DNA of 64,000 bases from Cephalotus follicularis (lineage: Eukaryota > Streptophyta > Magnoliopsida > Oxalidales > Cephalotaceae): positions 89,039 through 153,038 of the forward strand of contig BDDD01001580.1 of assembly GCA_001972305.1 (NCBI GenBank). Reading direction: 5' to 3'. The position numbers and the translations under genes were made by a program. Of this stretch, positions 45,840-56,840 are shown piece after piece (position 1 is the first letter of the stretch; each line of letters starts with the position of its first letter). The notes below the pieces were generated by a model, which was given only the letters and a program-made list of their open reading frames with translations, did not search any database and was not told the origin of the DNA.

Positions 45840-46560
45840 CGTGGAGTGATATGGTTGGGTAGACGTTTATGTGTGCCTGCTGATCCTAATATCAGAGAAG
45901 TTTTTTTGTCTGAGGCGCACAACTCTCCGTTCTCTATACATCCTGGTTCTACTAAGATGTACAGAGACTTGAAGAAGAATTTTTGGTGGAATGGAATGAA
46001 GAGGGATGAAGCAGATTTTGCTGCGAAGTGTTTGATTTGTCAGCAGGTAAAGATTGAACACCAGCATTCTAGTGGATTGTTGTAACCCTTGTAGGATTGA
46101 ATGGGAGAGTATTTCGATGGATTTTATTACGGGATTGCCAAGAAAATTCAAGAGGAACGATGCTATATGGGTTGTGGTGGATCGATTGACCAAATCGGCT
46201 TACTTCTTCGCTATTCAAGAGAGCTTTTCTGTGGATCGTTTGGCAGAGGTTTTCCAGAATGAGATTGTGAGACTTCATGGGACATCGGTATCCATTATTT
46301 TGGATAGGGATCCCCATTTCACATCTAGATTTTGGAAAGGGTTTCAGAAGGCTTAGGGTACACGACTCAATTATAGCACAGCTTTCCACCCACAAACAGA
46401 TGGGCAATCTGAGAGGACCATACAGACCTTAGAGGATATGTTGTGGTCTTGTACTTGAGAGTGGACTGGGAATTGGGATGTGTATTTGAGCTTGGTGGAG
46501 TTTGCTTACAACAACAGTTGGCATGCTAGCATTTAGATGGCGCCGTTTTAGGCTTTATAT
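45840..46560 (+). pseudogene. Chromovirus integrase
   Basis: The zinc-binding part reads AHNSPFSIHPGSTKMYRDLKKNFWW, then CLICQQVK. The catalytic core carries SMDFITGLP (first Asp), IILDRDPHFTS (second Asp) and HPQTDGQSERTIQ (Glu), so all three acidic residues remain. A frameshift lies near 46085 and stops near 46355, 46455, 46535 and 46550. Integrase joins cDNA to the target. Its 5-bp TSD use fits the flank gtggt. Confidence 0.92.
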
Positions 46561-46739
46561 GGAGGTAGTGTCGTGCTCCGACTTGTTGGGATAAGGTAGG
46601 AGAAAGAATCATTGAAGGGCTCGAGCTTGTCCACGTCACTACTGAAAAAGTGGCTATAGCAAGGGAGAGATTGAAGTCGGCTCAATCTCGATAGAAGAGG
46701 TATGCAGATAGACATCAGAGGGACTTGGAGTTCAAAACA

Positions 46740-47156
46740 GGTAAACATGTGTTTCTGAAGCTTTCACCTTGGAAAGGAGTTTGACGGTTTGGACTGAAGG
46801 GAAAGTTGAGTCCTCTGTTTATAGGACCATTTGAAGTTCTGGAAAAGGTTGGCATCGTGGCTTATCGATTAGCTTTGCCTCAACAGTTATCTCATGTCCA
46901 TAATGTGTTCCATGTGTCTATGTTGAGGGGTTACCAGTACCATCCCCTTCACGTAGCTTACTATCCTTTGGACAACATTCGAGAGGATTTGTCTGGTGAT
47001 GAGGAGGCGGAAGCTATTCTGGATCGGCAGGAAAGAGTTACACGTAGCAAGACCAATCCATTTGTCAAAGTATTGTGGAAGAATCATCCGGAGAGGGAAG
47101 CTACGTGCGAGTTGGAGGAGCACATTCAGGAGGAATATCTTCGTTTGATTGAATAA
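46740..47156 (+). pseudogene. Chromovirus integrase C-terminus with chromodomain-like tail
   Basis: The open stretch from 46806 reads FIGPFEVLEKVGIVAYRLALP, HNVFHVSMLRGY, then the tail AILDRQERVTRSK...FVKVLWKNHPEREATCELEE. This is the chromodomain-type end of Tekay/Del integrases, thought to direct insertion to heterochromatin. In the usual ATWELE the Trp is Cys here. It ends in a TAA at 47154-47156. Confidence 0.92.
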
Positions 47157-47190
47157 GGTATGTGAATGGTTATGATTTCGAGACGAAATC

Positions 47191-47212
47191 CATTTTAGGG
47201 GGGGGGGATGGA
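47191..47212 (+). promoter_or_regulatory. Chromovirus polypurine tract
   Basis: TTAGGGGGGGGGGATGGA stands directly before the 3' LTR start TGTAATACCCC. Confidence 0.92.
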
Positions 47213-47329
47213 TGTAATACCCCGTTTCTATGCCTACATGTTATGGTCATATTTTATGTTTTTGCCTTCTGTTGTGTACTCTGTGTTCGACCATTCGATT
47301 TTGTTTTGGAAATTCTTTTGTTTTGGGGC

Positions 47330-47470
47330 GTTAAGCGTCGACACTTTCATTAGAACCGCTGATGCTTTGGTGTTGTGGAACACGTCGACACCTAAGCTTA
47401 TGACATTGACGCTTATGGCTTTAAAAGGTTTAACCGTCGACGCTTTTTGCATACCATCGATGCTTAAGTC
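47330..47470. repeat. GTCGAC cluster 1, chromovirus 3' LTR
   Basis: Exact copies at about 47336, 47384 and 47437, with decayed ones between. Confidence 0.9.
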
Positions 47471-48069
47471 GAGTTTCCTATTTTGTCTGGATGGTGACTT
47501 ACATTTGGAAAGAGAGATTTCAGCCATTATTTTATTACCTGGATTTCCTTATTTATTTGCACGCGTTTTTGCATATTACGAAGGTGTAATCGATCAGATA
47601 TTGGGCATTGATATACACATTTTCTCAATTAAAAACTCAGATTACATTCTATCTTTAAAAACTACTCCATTTGCATTGTTTACAAACAAAGAAAACCAGA
47701 AACACCATTTTTCAGAAGCTTTCTCTACTGTTTTGTCACCATCCTCAGGTTTTATATTATACCGGTTTTGTTTTCATATGTATATACTGCTATCATTGAT
47801 AAACATAAGTTTATTTCATGCAAAATCATATTATTAATCCATGCAAACTGTTAACTCACTAGAAAATATAATTTCATGATTTCTATTGATGATTATAACT
47901 TGCAACTTGTATATTTATGCATCAAAAGTTATACTGATGTTTACATGCATAGAAAACATGTTTTAGAACTCATATGTATCACTGTTTTAATGATTCATGT
48001 AAAGAAAATTGACTTATATTCATGATTTTTGCAAAAATACTGCACTGGGTCTCATAATTTATACGTAAA

Positions 48070-48292
48070 GCGTAGTAAACATCGACGCCTTTGTGTATAA
48101 ATTTAGTTTTAAAATGCATGTATGGGTCTAACCATTCACACCTATTCTTTGAACGTTGCCACCTTCCACTGTGTAATATATGTCTTTGTGTTGACGCTTT
48201 GCTAAGTGCTTTGTTCCTTCATGCACTAAAACCATCGACGCCTATAGTTAAGCGTCGCCGCTTTTGGTCCATAACGTCGACGCTTTCTCTGG
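48070..48292. repeat. GTCGAC cluster 2, chromovirus 3' LTR
   Basis: One exact copy (near 48277). Others read ATCGACGCC, GTTGACGC and GTCGCCGC. Confidence 0.88.
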
Positions 48293-50189
48293 CAGTTTTG
48301 ATAATTACGTTTTTATGTTATGTAATATTTGGGCTTAAATGTTTAGGTCTTGATATCGTCTTTGGCGGAGGTTAGGATACCCCTAGTGTGCTTTTGTTTT
48401 GTATTCGGATTTGTTTAGATTATTCGAATGGCTAAGGTACAGATGTATTCCCTTCTTGGCTATTCTTTGATTTATTTAAAATGGATTCAATATTGCTTTT
48501 GTTACAGACTTTTTGTATTTGATACTGCTTTTTGGTTTATGAAAATGTAAGGATTTTGTTATCGGATGATTGTTTCGATTTTTTTAAAATTTGTTTTATT
48601 ACATTGATAATAAAGTTTAATATTACTGATTTGATAATTAAAGTATGACTTTCACCTTTGGAAGTATGCTAATTTTGATTAAAAGAACATGACTTTCACT
48701 ATCGAGGTACGTTAAACGGGTAAGACTTTCACCTTCGGAAGTATACTAATTTTGATTAAATAAACATGACTTTAATTTTAGGAAGTATGTTAATTTTCGG
48801 ATACATATATGATTAATGTTTTCGGATATATTCAGAAATTGTTTAGAAAATCTGTTATGTTTTAAATTGTTTTGGAATAAAACAATATTTTGGCATAACA
48901 ACATACAGAGAAAAATAAACCTATGAGGCCTCATAGGCATGTTCTTTGGCACAGAGGACAGGACACCTACCATGGCGGTGTGATTTGTCTATGACATCTA
49001 TTTTTATATATATCCTGAGGGTAGGATATGGATCTATTTGAGGCGTATGAGTCGAATCTAATTATTATCGGATTTGGATTCAGGGAAATGATTATGTAGT
49101 ATTGTACACGATTTTCCATCTGGCATGTGGGCCTTGCAAACCCCTTGTCTATGTATATGTATATCGGATCTCTATTATGGAATTATGAAATCGGATAAGT
49201 TATGATATTTTGCTATGATTTTGCAAATTCGAAAAATTTGAATATTTGAGTGTGAGAAATTTTATAACTATTTTATTTAAATATTATGCTTTACATTAAT
49301 GAATATTGAACCATGCTATTCTCTGATTTTAAAGTTCAGATATTCGTTTATCTTTAAGATTTTGTTTACTGTTTATATTCCTTATCCGTAGTAAGGTTTG
49401 CTTAGCCGCGTTTTTGTTTCCATGCGGCATGTTATCAGGAGTATCAGGGAAATGTGTGAGAGTTGTCCACCATATATCTGAGGATCAATTAGAAGTTAAT
49501 CCATTCTTATGGCTTCTGTAGTGTTATGACCGTGTGTAGGTCAATCCTTTAAACAGTATTATGATTTTTGGATTTGGATTTCGGTTTATGATTTTTCAGT
49601 TTCATATTTTATATGTTATCAGTTTCTCTTTAAACCACCACGTTATTTGAATAAAGTTCAGTATCATGTCCTAATATGTTTCTGTTTAGTTTTGATAACT
49701 GTTCCTGTAAGCATTCCCGCCATCGAGGGTTTTACAGTGGTGTCCTTGCCATCTCCTGGCCCCTAAGGCACAACCTGCCATTAGCATAAGTGATAACCTC
49801 CGTCACCGGACTAACAGCGTAACAATCACAATCGATCAATTCATTCAATTATGTTCCAAGTAGTTTATAAATTGATAAACGATTGGAATCATATACACAT
49901 TTGGATATATATAAAATAATCCTTTCCAAAATCATCATCAAGTAGTTTATATGTAATAAAATACTTGCCAAAAACATTTATTCAAAATATGTATTCGTCT
50001 TTGAAACCCGTTTCAAACTATCAAAATATAATATTTCGTGCAAAACATCAGTTGTGATAACCATAATTACAATTATCTAAAATGTTAAAAACACTTTAGA
50101 AAACATATATGTTTCAATCCACAATCCAGTTCATAGCAATATGCAATGCAAACATATGCTCCAATGCAACCAGGTTCTCGGCGTCGCAC

Positions 50190-50490
50190 CTATGTCTACT
50201 ACTTCCTCTAAGGGTCGATTATTTCCTTTAATAGTCGGCTGTTTCCTCTAACAGTCAGCTGTTTCCTTGAGTAGTCAGCTACTTCCTTCAGTAGTTGACT
50301 ATTCTGGGTCGAGTAATACATGAGCAGTCAACTGTTTTCCTTCAACAGTTGACTATTTCTGTGAAAAAGTACCCATACGATCCACTGAGTCATATCTTCC
50401 TGCCATATCTGGCGAAATAACACATGCACAGTCGACTGTTTCTGTTTAACAGTCGGCTGTCTACCTTGAACAGTCTGATGTTTTCCTTCA
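50190..50490. repeat. AGTCGACTG-type cluster in the family B LTR
   Basis: About 13 copies in a repeated frame with TTTCCTT(C/T) spacers (AGTCGGCTG, AGTCAGCTG, AGTTGACTA). One is exact CAGTCGACTG near 50430. Confidence 0.9.
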
Positions 50491-51171
50491 TCAATCAGTT
50501 GTTCTGCAAAACAAGAGTATGCAAATCATTCTATTTTATCCAAACAGGTTATTGCAAGCTATTCAACTATATTCATGCAACAGAATATCATCAATGGTCA
50601 TCATACGGTCCATAGAACACAACCATCATTCATGCATTTCACCAAATGAACTATTACTATAATTGAACTGAAATTACAATTATAAAGTCCCTACCTTAGA
50701 TTCCAAGTTAGGAATCGAAGTCCACCTCTTTAAGCTTTTATCCACCAGTAGCTTTTGAGCTCCCCAAGTCCGGTCCAACAGCTCCAAACCAGTCCAACCA
50801 CAAGCTTTCAAGCTTGTCCAAGAATGGAGAATGAGACTTCTCCCCCTTTCTCCACCTTTCTTTATGGTTTTACTGTGTTTCTCTTTATGTTTCCACTCTT
50901 TTCTTATTTCTGGATGCTGGGCGAAAGATATGAAGTTAAGGGTATTATACAGGTTCTTTTCTCTCTCCTTCTCTCCCCACCCGTTTGCATGGTGCCTAAG
51001 TGCCATTTTCTTCCTTTCCCATCAGCTTGCATGTGCCACATGGTTGAATTCCACTTCCATCCAGCCTGAATGGAGTACACTTGTCATTTTCTTTCTCTAC
51101 TTGGGCCGCCTGACGCACAGGTAGAGTCTCCCATAGTTGCTGCATGCATGGAGTTGCGTTGTCAGGCAAAC

Positions 51172-51262
51172 TCAACGTCGTCCAGTCAACAATCCCTTCT
51201 AGCCAGTCGACTGTGTGCTATAAGCGTCACCCAGTCTACTATTTTCCTCAACAGTCCACTAT
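51172..51262. repeat. AGTCGACTG-type cluster near the LTR 5' end
   Basis: CGTCCAGTCAACAA, CCAGTCGACTGTG and CAGTCCACTATT lie ~150-240 bp from the LTR terminus. Confidence 0.85.
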
Positions 51263-52680
51263 TTAAGTGCACTTTTTTCGAAATTCAACTTATCAAGATA
51301 TTCCTTAATACTTTTCACTCGAGATTTAGTATTTCAAGATGGAAATTCATAATTCTCATTTATTTATGATGAAATTGCATTAGAAATAAAACGAAGGAAT
51401 TTTCTAAGCATTACACTTGAACTGAGAGAGAGCAGAAGATCTACTCCTCTCAATTCTCCATTCAGCCCATTATACACATATACAATACCCAATGCATCCA
51501 TACACCAATCAATCCATAACAATAATAGACCATACAATCCATTCAAATGCATGAATGAAAACAGATAGTATATCCTACTAGTTAGCAATTGAGCTCGGAA
51601 AGCTCCTATCCTTGGCCACTTCTTCACACTGCATACATAATGCATTTTCATTACACTCTATACACAGGAATAAAATACTGTCACCACCGGAGCTCCGGAC
51701 AGATTACGGCCAACAACACGAGCTCCGATCGTGCCATAAACAGGCTCTACATTGGCCGATCTACACAAAAATGCCAGAAACTCAATGTAAAACGTGATGT
51801 CATGGCCGGCAGTGAGTCCAACTCACTAAGTTGACTCATAGTACTTCAACAACTCTGGCCACTTCACAAATAAGCTTCCACAGCGCCCATTCTATGCCTC
51901 TTTACCTTAGACCATCCAAGAATCGGCATTGACTCACCTCGCCGGAGCTCTGGCCAGATCGCTCGAGCTTCGATCACGCCATAACCGGCCTCAAAATCAT
52001 TCCATCAAACCATTGGTGGCCGAGACTTGCCACGACGAGGAGCCAAACGCCATGTCACAGGCGACAGTGAGTTAAAATGACTGAGTTAACTCAGTCGGCT
52101 AATTCCCATCGATTTAGGATGACAAACGCCTTGACTGACACCAAAATGAGGGTAGCTGGTCCTCAGAATGAAAACCAGCTCCAACCGCAATGCTATCAGC
52201 GGCAAAAACCTCATCAACAGTGGCAAAGCGTCGGGCGACAAAGAAAAGAACACAACAAAATAGGAGAAGAGAGAAGAGGAAACACTTTATCGTCGGCGGT
52301 GGAGGACTCGTGCGCATGCCTTCTCTTCCCTACGTCTGGCTTCGATAGATGGCGTTTCTCTCACGCGCTCTTTCCTTTCTATGCCCGGGGTGCTCTATGT
52401 CTCCCTCTTTCTATTCATATGGGTGCATTCCTGTTTTTTTTTTTTTTTTTTGTACTTTGGGCCTCTATATGAAATTTGGGCCATTACACATAATATTAAA
52501 CTTAGGTCTTTAATCCATCTTAATAATTAGCCCACCATCAAATATAATGTCTTTGCCTAGAAATCCATTACTGCATGCTTAAAAAAAATCACCATGGTCA
52601 TATCTCAAATTATAATTGGTATGCCCACATAATTAAGCTCTTTGATCAACTATACTTCAAATTTAACGCGGGGTGTTACA

Positions 52681-53653
52681 ACAATAGAGAAAGACTGCAT
52701 CCAATATGTCAGTAAATTCAATAATTGTCAAACTCACACAGGCAAGGTACATGTATCCCCATAAACCCTACACGTAATGACATCGCCATGGCCTTTTGCC
52801 ATGTGGGACAGAGACATGATTGGGACAATCAATCCAAAGGCTTCTAGTGGTCATCGTTTCATCCTTGTGGTAATTGATTACTTCACCAAATGTATGAAAG
52901 CTGCATCTTATGCTAATGTGATGAAGACAGTCGTTGCCAAATTTATCAGAAAGGATAAAATCCGTCGATACGGTCTTCCCGAGAAGATTATAACGGATAA
53001 TGGGTCAAATCTAAATAATAAGATGATACAAGAATTGTGCGATCAATTCAAGATCAAGTATCACAATTCGACAAGTTAGAGTCCCAAGATGAATGGTGCT
53101 ATTGAGGCAGCCACCAAGAACTTGAAGACGATCATTGCTAAAATAACTGTAACTCATAAAGACTGGATGAGATGTGTCATTTTGCTTTACATGCATATTG
53201 AACTTGCGTTCGTACATCAACTAGGGCGAGTTCATTCTCCGTGGTATATGGGATGGAAGCAGTTTTACCTATTAAGGTTGAGATCTCGTCATTGAGGTTT
53301 CTAATGGAAACAGAGTTAGAAGATGCATAATGGCTTCACTCTTGGTATGAATATTTGAACTTCATTAAGGAGAAAAGACTCTATTCACTATGCAACGGAC
53401 AATTGTATCAGGGTAGAATGATGCAAGCATCAATAAGAAGATTTGTCCATGCAAATTCCAAGTGGGAGATTTGGTGTTACAAAAGATTCTCCTGTATCAA
53501 CAAGATTCTCAAGGGAAATGGGATCTGAATTATGAAGTTCCATATGTAGTCGAGAAGGAATTCTCTTGAGCGTCACTCATTTTGATCAATATGGATGGGG
53601 AAACACTGTAGAACCCCGTTAATACTGATGCAGTTAAAAAATATTACTCCTGA
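52681..53653 (+). pseudogene. Tat-like gypsy integrase, 3' part
   Basis: The frame opens right at the family D LTR: DCIQYVSKFNNCQ (zinc-binding Cys pair), a stop, then SPWPFAMWDRDMIG (first Asp), GHRFILVVIDYFTK, IITDNGSNLNNK (second Asp), a stop, and MNGAIEAATKN (Glu). After a frameshift VVYGMEAVLPIKVEISS and a final NTDAVKKYYS are seen. These are signatures of the Tat/Ogre/Retand group. No chromodomain is present. The 5' part of the element is outside the window. Confidence 0.92.
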
Positions 53654-54980
53654 AGCATCTTTGTAAAATGATTCCGATCAATGAAGTATCACTTTTATTT
53701 GAGTCTATCTCTCTCTCTCAAAAAAAAAAAGGAGAAAGCAAAAAAAGAAAATGAAAAAAAGATGCCCGCTAGGTTGAAAGCCTGAAAAGGGGGCGTCCGT
53801 TGAGTTCAAAACCTAAAAGGGAAACTCTCACAGAAGTGAGGACAAAAGAGAGATAGGGAGAGAATATCGCTAGGTTGAAAACCCAAAAGGGCAACCTAAG
53901 CAAAACTGGGGCAGTCGGTGAATCAAAAACTTGAAAAGGCGGTTCCTCCCAAAGATGAAGAAGAAAGGAGGTTGCAGAAATCTATGCTGAAAGAGAGATT
54001 GTTGCAAGTTTCCCCAAACTTGGCATTCAATAAGATAAAAAGGGTTTTGTCCAAAGAGAAACGTGGCGCCACATATGGCGCATTCCTGGAACTATTGTCG
54101 GAGGATCATAACCTTTTTGAAACGAAATCTCTCATGGTGACCTCCTTTGTTCGTTTCTTTTTCTTAAATTGTTTAGTGATACTTTCCTCAGAGTCACCTC
54201 CTTTGAGCCATTCTTTTTCTAAATTTGTTTAGCATTATCCATATTCCTAGATGTGCTTTTATATAGAAAAGCTCTGTGTCCTTAAAAAGCAAGCCATATG
54301 TTGTATTCTCTTGTCTCAAGTCTCACACATTTAGTTATATTATGTTATGGGCAATAGAATTTAAAATACAGGGGAAAATGATAAAAAGGAATCATAGCTT
54401 TTTTCTAGGGTGACTTCAACGCTCTCAGAATACATGAGTTCACTAAGAAGTTGATAAGAGTTTGGGTCCAAAAGGGAACATGTGCACTCCATAATAGTTT
54501 AAAGGATGAATCAACCTTGAAAAGGTGGGGCTCTTGTGACATGATGGTGAAGGAATTCCTCTGTCACATCATGGAGTTGAAAGGAAAGTAAGAGTCAATT
54601 TGATTGCTAAAGTATGAGTTAATGTATTCTTTCGTACGCAACTGTGGAAAATGAGGGATGGACAATTTTATGAGGCGCAATAAATATGCTCAAAGATATT
54701 TGGGATTCGATCATATCATGACGAAACTGTCATGACATCAAATATGATAAGGGGATTCTCATGGTCAATTCATAATGCATGTGTTAGATATGGGTGTCCC
54801 TGCATGCCACGAGTGGTGGCTGTACGCAAATGTATAGACACTCTTTATGTAAACATTCTTAATTCCATTATTGTTTTAAGTGCAATTTTTATTTTAAGTG
54901 GCATTTTTTGTTATATGTATTATCCCAAACCATAATACTGGATCAATTAATCACCATGTTAATTGAATACACATATAACG
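53654..54980 (+). other. Tat-like 3' untranslated region and unassigned DNA
   Basis: Between 53760 and 53930 the phrase GGTTGAAA(A)CC-AAAAGGG recurs three to four times, as known downstream of Tat pol genes. An open frame at 53918-54232 is charged at first (MNQKLEKAVPPKDEEERRL) and hydrophobic later. I do not recognise it. From 54300 to 54980 I see no domain or repeat. Confidence 0.5.
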
Positions 54981-54984
54981 CCCT

Positions 54985-55735
54985 GTCGATAAAGGGTTGG
55001 ATCTCATGTCTAGGGACGCTATGAGAATGAGAACCTTACTCCCTTCTGACAAAAAGTTCCAAGTCATAGGTTCACTCTCTTGGGGCAATTGATGAACCGT
55101 AAAGACTTGTCGTGTTATGCTTGCTCCCGATGTTGGGGAGGATAGATCATCTCATTGCCATTTGGGTTTACCCTAAAGCTGATGCGGGGTGCATGCGCGG
55201 AGGCATGACACTGAACCAACCCACCATCAGATGCCTATTTGGAATGCTCGTACCTTTGTCAATAGGATTCCTATAGTCTAGGTAGTGTATAGTCGAAGGT
55301 GACTAGTAGATCATACGTGATTTACGTTGTATCCTTATACCTGAGCGACTGGCATGCATTGCGTAGTAACTACTTGGCTTTGGTTTCTGCCTTCCCCAGC
55401 ACTAGCCACGTGCTGGAAAAAGGGTTGTCTCTGGGCCTTGTGGAAGCTGCATTGAGATGTATGTATGAGTGCGCGATATGGGATCGTCACACCCATAATG
55501 AGGGGTGACTAGCTCTATAGCATTTATGTCCGTTGAGACTTAAATCCTAGCCAGGTGAAGGCAGACTGGAATAAGAGGTTCCTGGGATGTCTGCCGATAG
55601 TCTCAGTGTGTTCATAAATATTATAGCTATCACGGTATTACATGGGGTGACATTAATCCAAACCAGAGTCCGCGATCGGAGCCAAGGATGACGAGGGTTA
55701 CATGAAACATACACCGATGACTGTGAGCACTGTAC
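54985..55735 (+). mobile_element. Diverged copia LTR-like fragment, forward
   Basis: It shares blocks with the reverse complement of the copia 5' LTR: TTCCAAGTCATAGGTTCACT, GGGGTGCATGC, CCTGAGCGACT and GAGTGCGCGATATGGGAT. Block order is the same. It includes the segment that is missing from the 36 kb LTR, so the longer form is older. Confidence 0.7.
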
Positions 55736-55984
55736 AGGTTATCTGGATAACGTATGATAGACGTGGTACTCTTTTCCATGGATCCGAGGGTGATTGGAGA
55801 TCACACTGGGGCCATCAAGATAGTCGAATGGCTATTGGGGTGGTCGTACCAGAACCGTGGAATTTTCTGGGAAATATATCATTTTACCGGAATCCAACCT
55901 GGCTTTCGGGTCCCGCTTGATTTTTGGAATCAGTTGATATGTGAAGGGACACATATCATTTAGTGAGAGGATGGCATCTAGAGA
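55736..55984. other. Unassigned DNA
   Basis: There is no domain, repeat or element end that I can support. Two overlapping short open frames are not convincing. Confidence 0.4.
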
Positions 55985-56840
55985 GATGTTACTTAGTGCG
56001 AGTGTCCAGGAGGGGGGCAAAGTTATTGTAGGATGGGACAGGCGCCATTCTCCTGGGTGAATCACCCCTCCTGGAGAGCTTGTGACTGAGGTCGTCCTTT
56101 GGCAGCTTGGACCTCTCTTTCCTCTTCTCTTTCTTCTCCGGAGCGTTTTGCGAACACTCCCCCTTCTCCCTCTGATGACCTAACCATGGTGTTTTTTGTT
56201 TCCTGGCTGCCATCTCCTCCTTTGCATTGACATACCTTTCTGCCTTCCTTAGCAAGTCTGCCATATCCACTGCAGGTTTCTTCAAGAGAGAGAAAGTGAA
56301 GGATGAGTTGTTTCTCAATCCACTATTCAATGTTGCCAGGGCAAAAGAAAGCCCCAGGTCTTTCATCGTGAGGGACTCCCTGTTGAATCTGGTGAGGTAG
56401 TCTCTCAACGATTCATCTCTGCCCTTTACCACGTTGATTAGATGGGTGGAATTCCTCCTTTGTGTGGTGATATTGAGGAACGGTGTCACGAACAGTTGCG
56501 CAAACTGCTTGAATCACCCAATAGACCCTTTTGCAAAGGGTTGAATACCACGATTGGGTAGCTCCATTCAGTGTTGCCGAGAATCCTCGGCAAAGGATTG
56601 CGTCCGAAACCAGGTACACCAACATGGTTTGATTGTAGGTGCGTACATGTTGAATGGGATCTGCGGTCCCATCATACTTGTCAAGACTGGGGTGCCTGAA
56701 TCCGCTGGGGAGATGCTTTTCCATGATTGATGACGTGAAGGGGTGGATGGCTTCGATTTGTTAATAAGAACACTGTAATCTGTCAGAGAAAGATGGCTTT
56801 GATGGTTGAGGATCCCTCCATAATAAGAGCACAAAGGTTG
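55985..56840 (-). pseudogene. Tat-like Gag, minus strand
   Basis: The 5' frame (from 56724) reads MEKHLPSGFRHPSLDKYDGTADPIQHVRTYN then GAAT-like WYSTL. A frameshift near 56490 leads to FVTPFLNITTQRRNSTHL, then DESLRDYLTRFNRES, then PAVDMADLLRKAERYVNAKEEMA and a basic tail. This is the retrotransposon Gag core of the Tat group. It is opposite in strand to the Tat integrase at 52681 and so belongs to another copy. No knuckle or protease follows. Confidence 0.88.

Larger units (their letters stand above)
22513..49736 (+). mobile_element. Complete Tekay/Del-like chromovirus, nested-in by four elements
   Basis: A perfect 5-bp TSD gtggt flanks it (22508-22512 and 49737-49741). Without its insertions it is about 9.8 kb: 5' LTR ~2.54 kb, internal ~4.7 kb, 3' LTR 2.52 kb. 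The order is PBS, gag with CCHC knuckle, protease, RT, RNase H, integrase, chromodomain-like tail and PPT. This is the Ty3/gypsy order. Insertions are solo LTRs at 22590, 26998 and 30726 and a copia element at 35132. Stops in every domain make it non-autonomous. Confidence 0.95.
47213..49736 (+). repeat. 3' LTR of the chromovirus, 2524 bp, uninterrupted
   Basis: It aligns with the pieces of the 5' LTR and shows their original order. GTCGAC clusters lie at 47330-47465 and 48070-48290. The donor-like CTAAG|GTACAG is at 48437, the dyad array at 48640-48790, the perfect 18-bp palindrome at 48920-48937, and an acceptor-like GTTATCAG ends at 49438. The open frame at 47208-47837 is LTR sequence. Confidence 0.96.
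21768..51413 (-). mobile_element. Family B gypsy solo LTR, minus strand, split by the chromovirus
   Basis: Sequence lies at 21768-22512 and 49742-51413, net about 2.4 kb. It has a perfect TSD cttga (21763-21767 and 51414-51418). The + strand runs TGTAATGCCCC...AAGCATTACA. Sense boxes are a donor-like CTAAG|GTAGGG at 50694 and an acceptor-like GGCTAACC...TTTTAG ending at 22118. AGTCGACTG clusters lie at 50190-50480 and 51175-51260. The open frames at 50755-51369 are leader sequence. Confidence 0.9.
19689..52488 (-). mobile_element. Family C gypsy solo LTR, minus strand, split by nested elements
   Basis: Sequence lies at 19689-21767 and 51419-52488, net about 3.15 kb. Perfect TSD cataa flanks it (19684-19688 and 52489-52493). 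The sense start is TGTAATGGCCC and the sense end is TTCTGGGCGTGACA. It shares the CCCATT hairpin and the pyrimidine-rich leader with other family C LTRs. The acceptor box found in relatives is mutated here (TTATTTCAAC near 20051). The right-hand open frames (51589-52472) are leader sequence and not genes. Confidence 0.9.
16089..52680 (-). mobile_element. Family D gypsy 5' LTR, split by the nest
   Basis: LTR sequence occupies 16089-19688 and 52489-52680, net about 3.8 kb. The sense start is TGTAACACCCCGCG (end 52680). The sense end is CGGGTCGTGTTA, where CA seems mutated. The family C LTR with TSD cataa lies inside. In sense a strong donor-like ACTA|GTAAGT lies at 19159. An acceptor-like box, GACTAACC...TTTTGCAG, ends at 16853. 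The LTR sits in a Tat integrase reading frame at 52681. Confidence 0.8.

Noticed and set aside
47208..47837. A 209-residue open frame as an accessory gene of the chromovirus
   Set aside because: It lies wholly in the 3' LTR. The 5' LTR copy has a shorter frame with no protein-like conservation.
52077..52472. A 131-residue open frame as a host gene
   Set aside because: It lies in the leader of the family C minus-strand LTR and ends in a poly-T run.
53918..54232. A charged open frame after Tat integrase as a new protein
   Set aside because: No recognisable domain, and it overlaps the repeated AAAAGGG phrases of a Tat 3' region. Kept only as unassigned.
55702..56065. Overlapping open frames on both strands as genes
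   Set aside because: They are short, mutually overlapping and lack domains. The minus-strand one overlaps the Gag tail.
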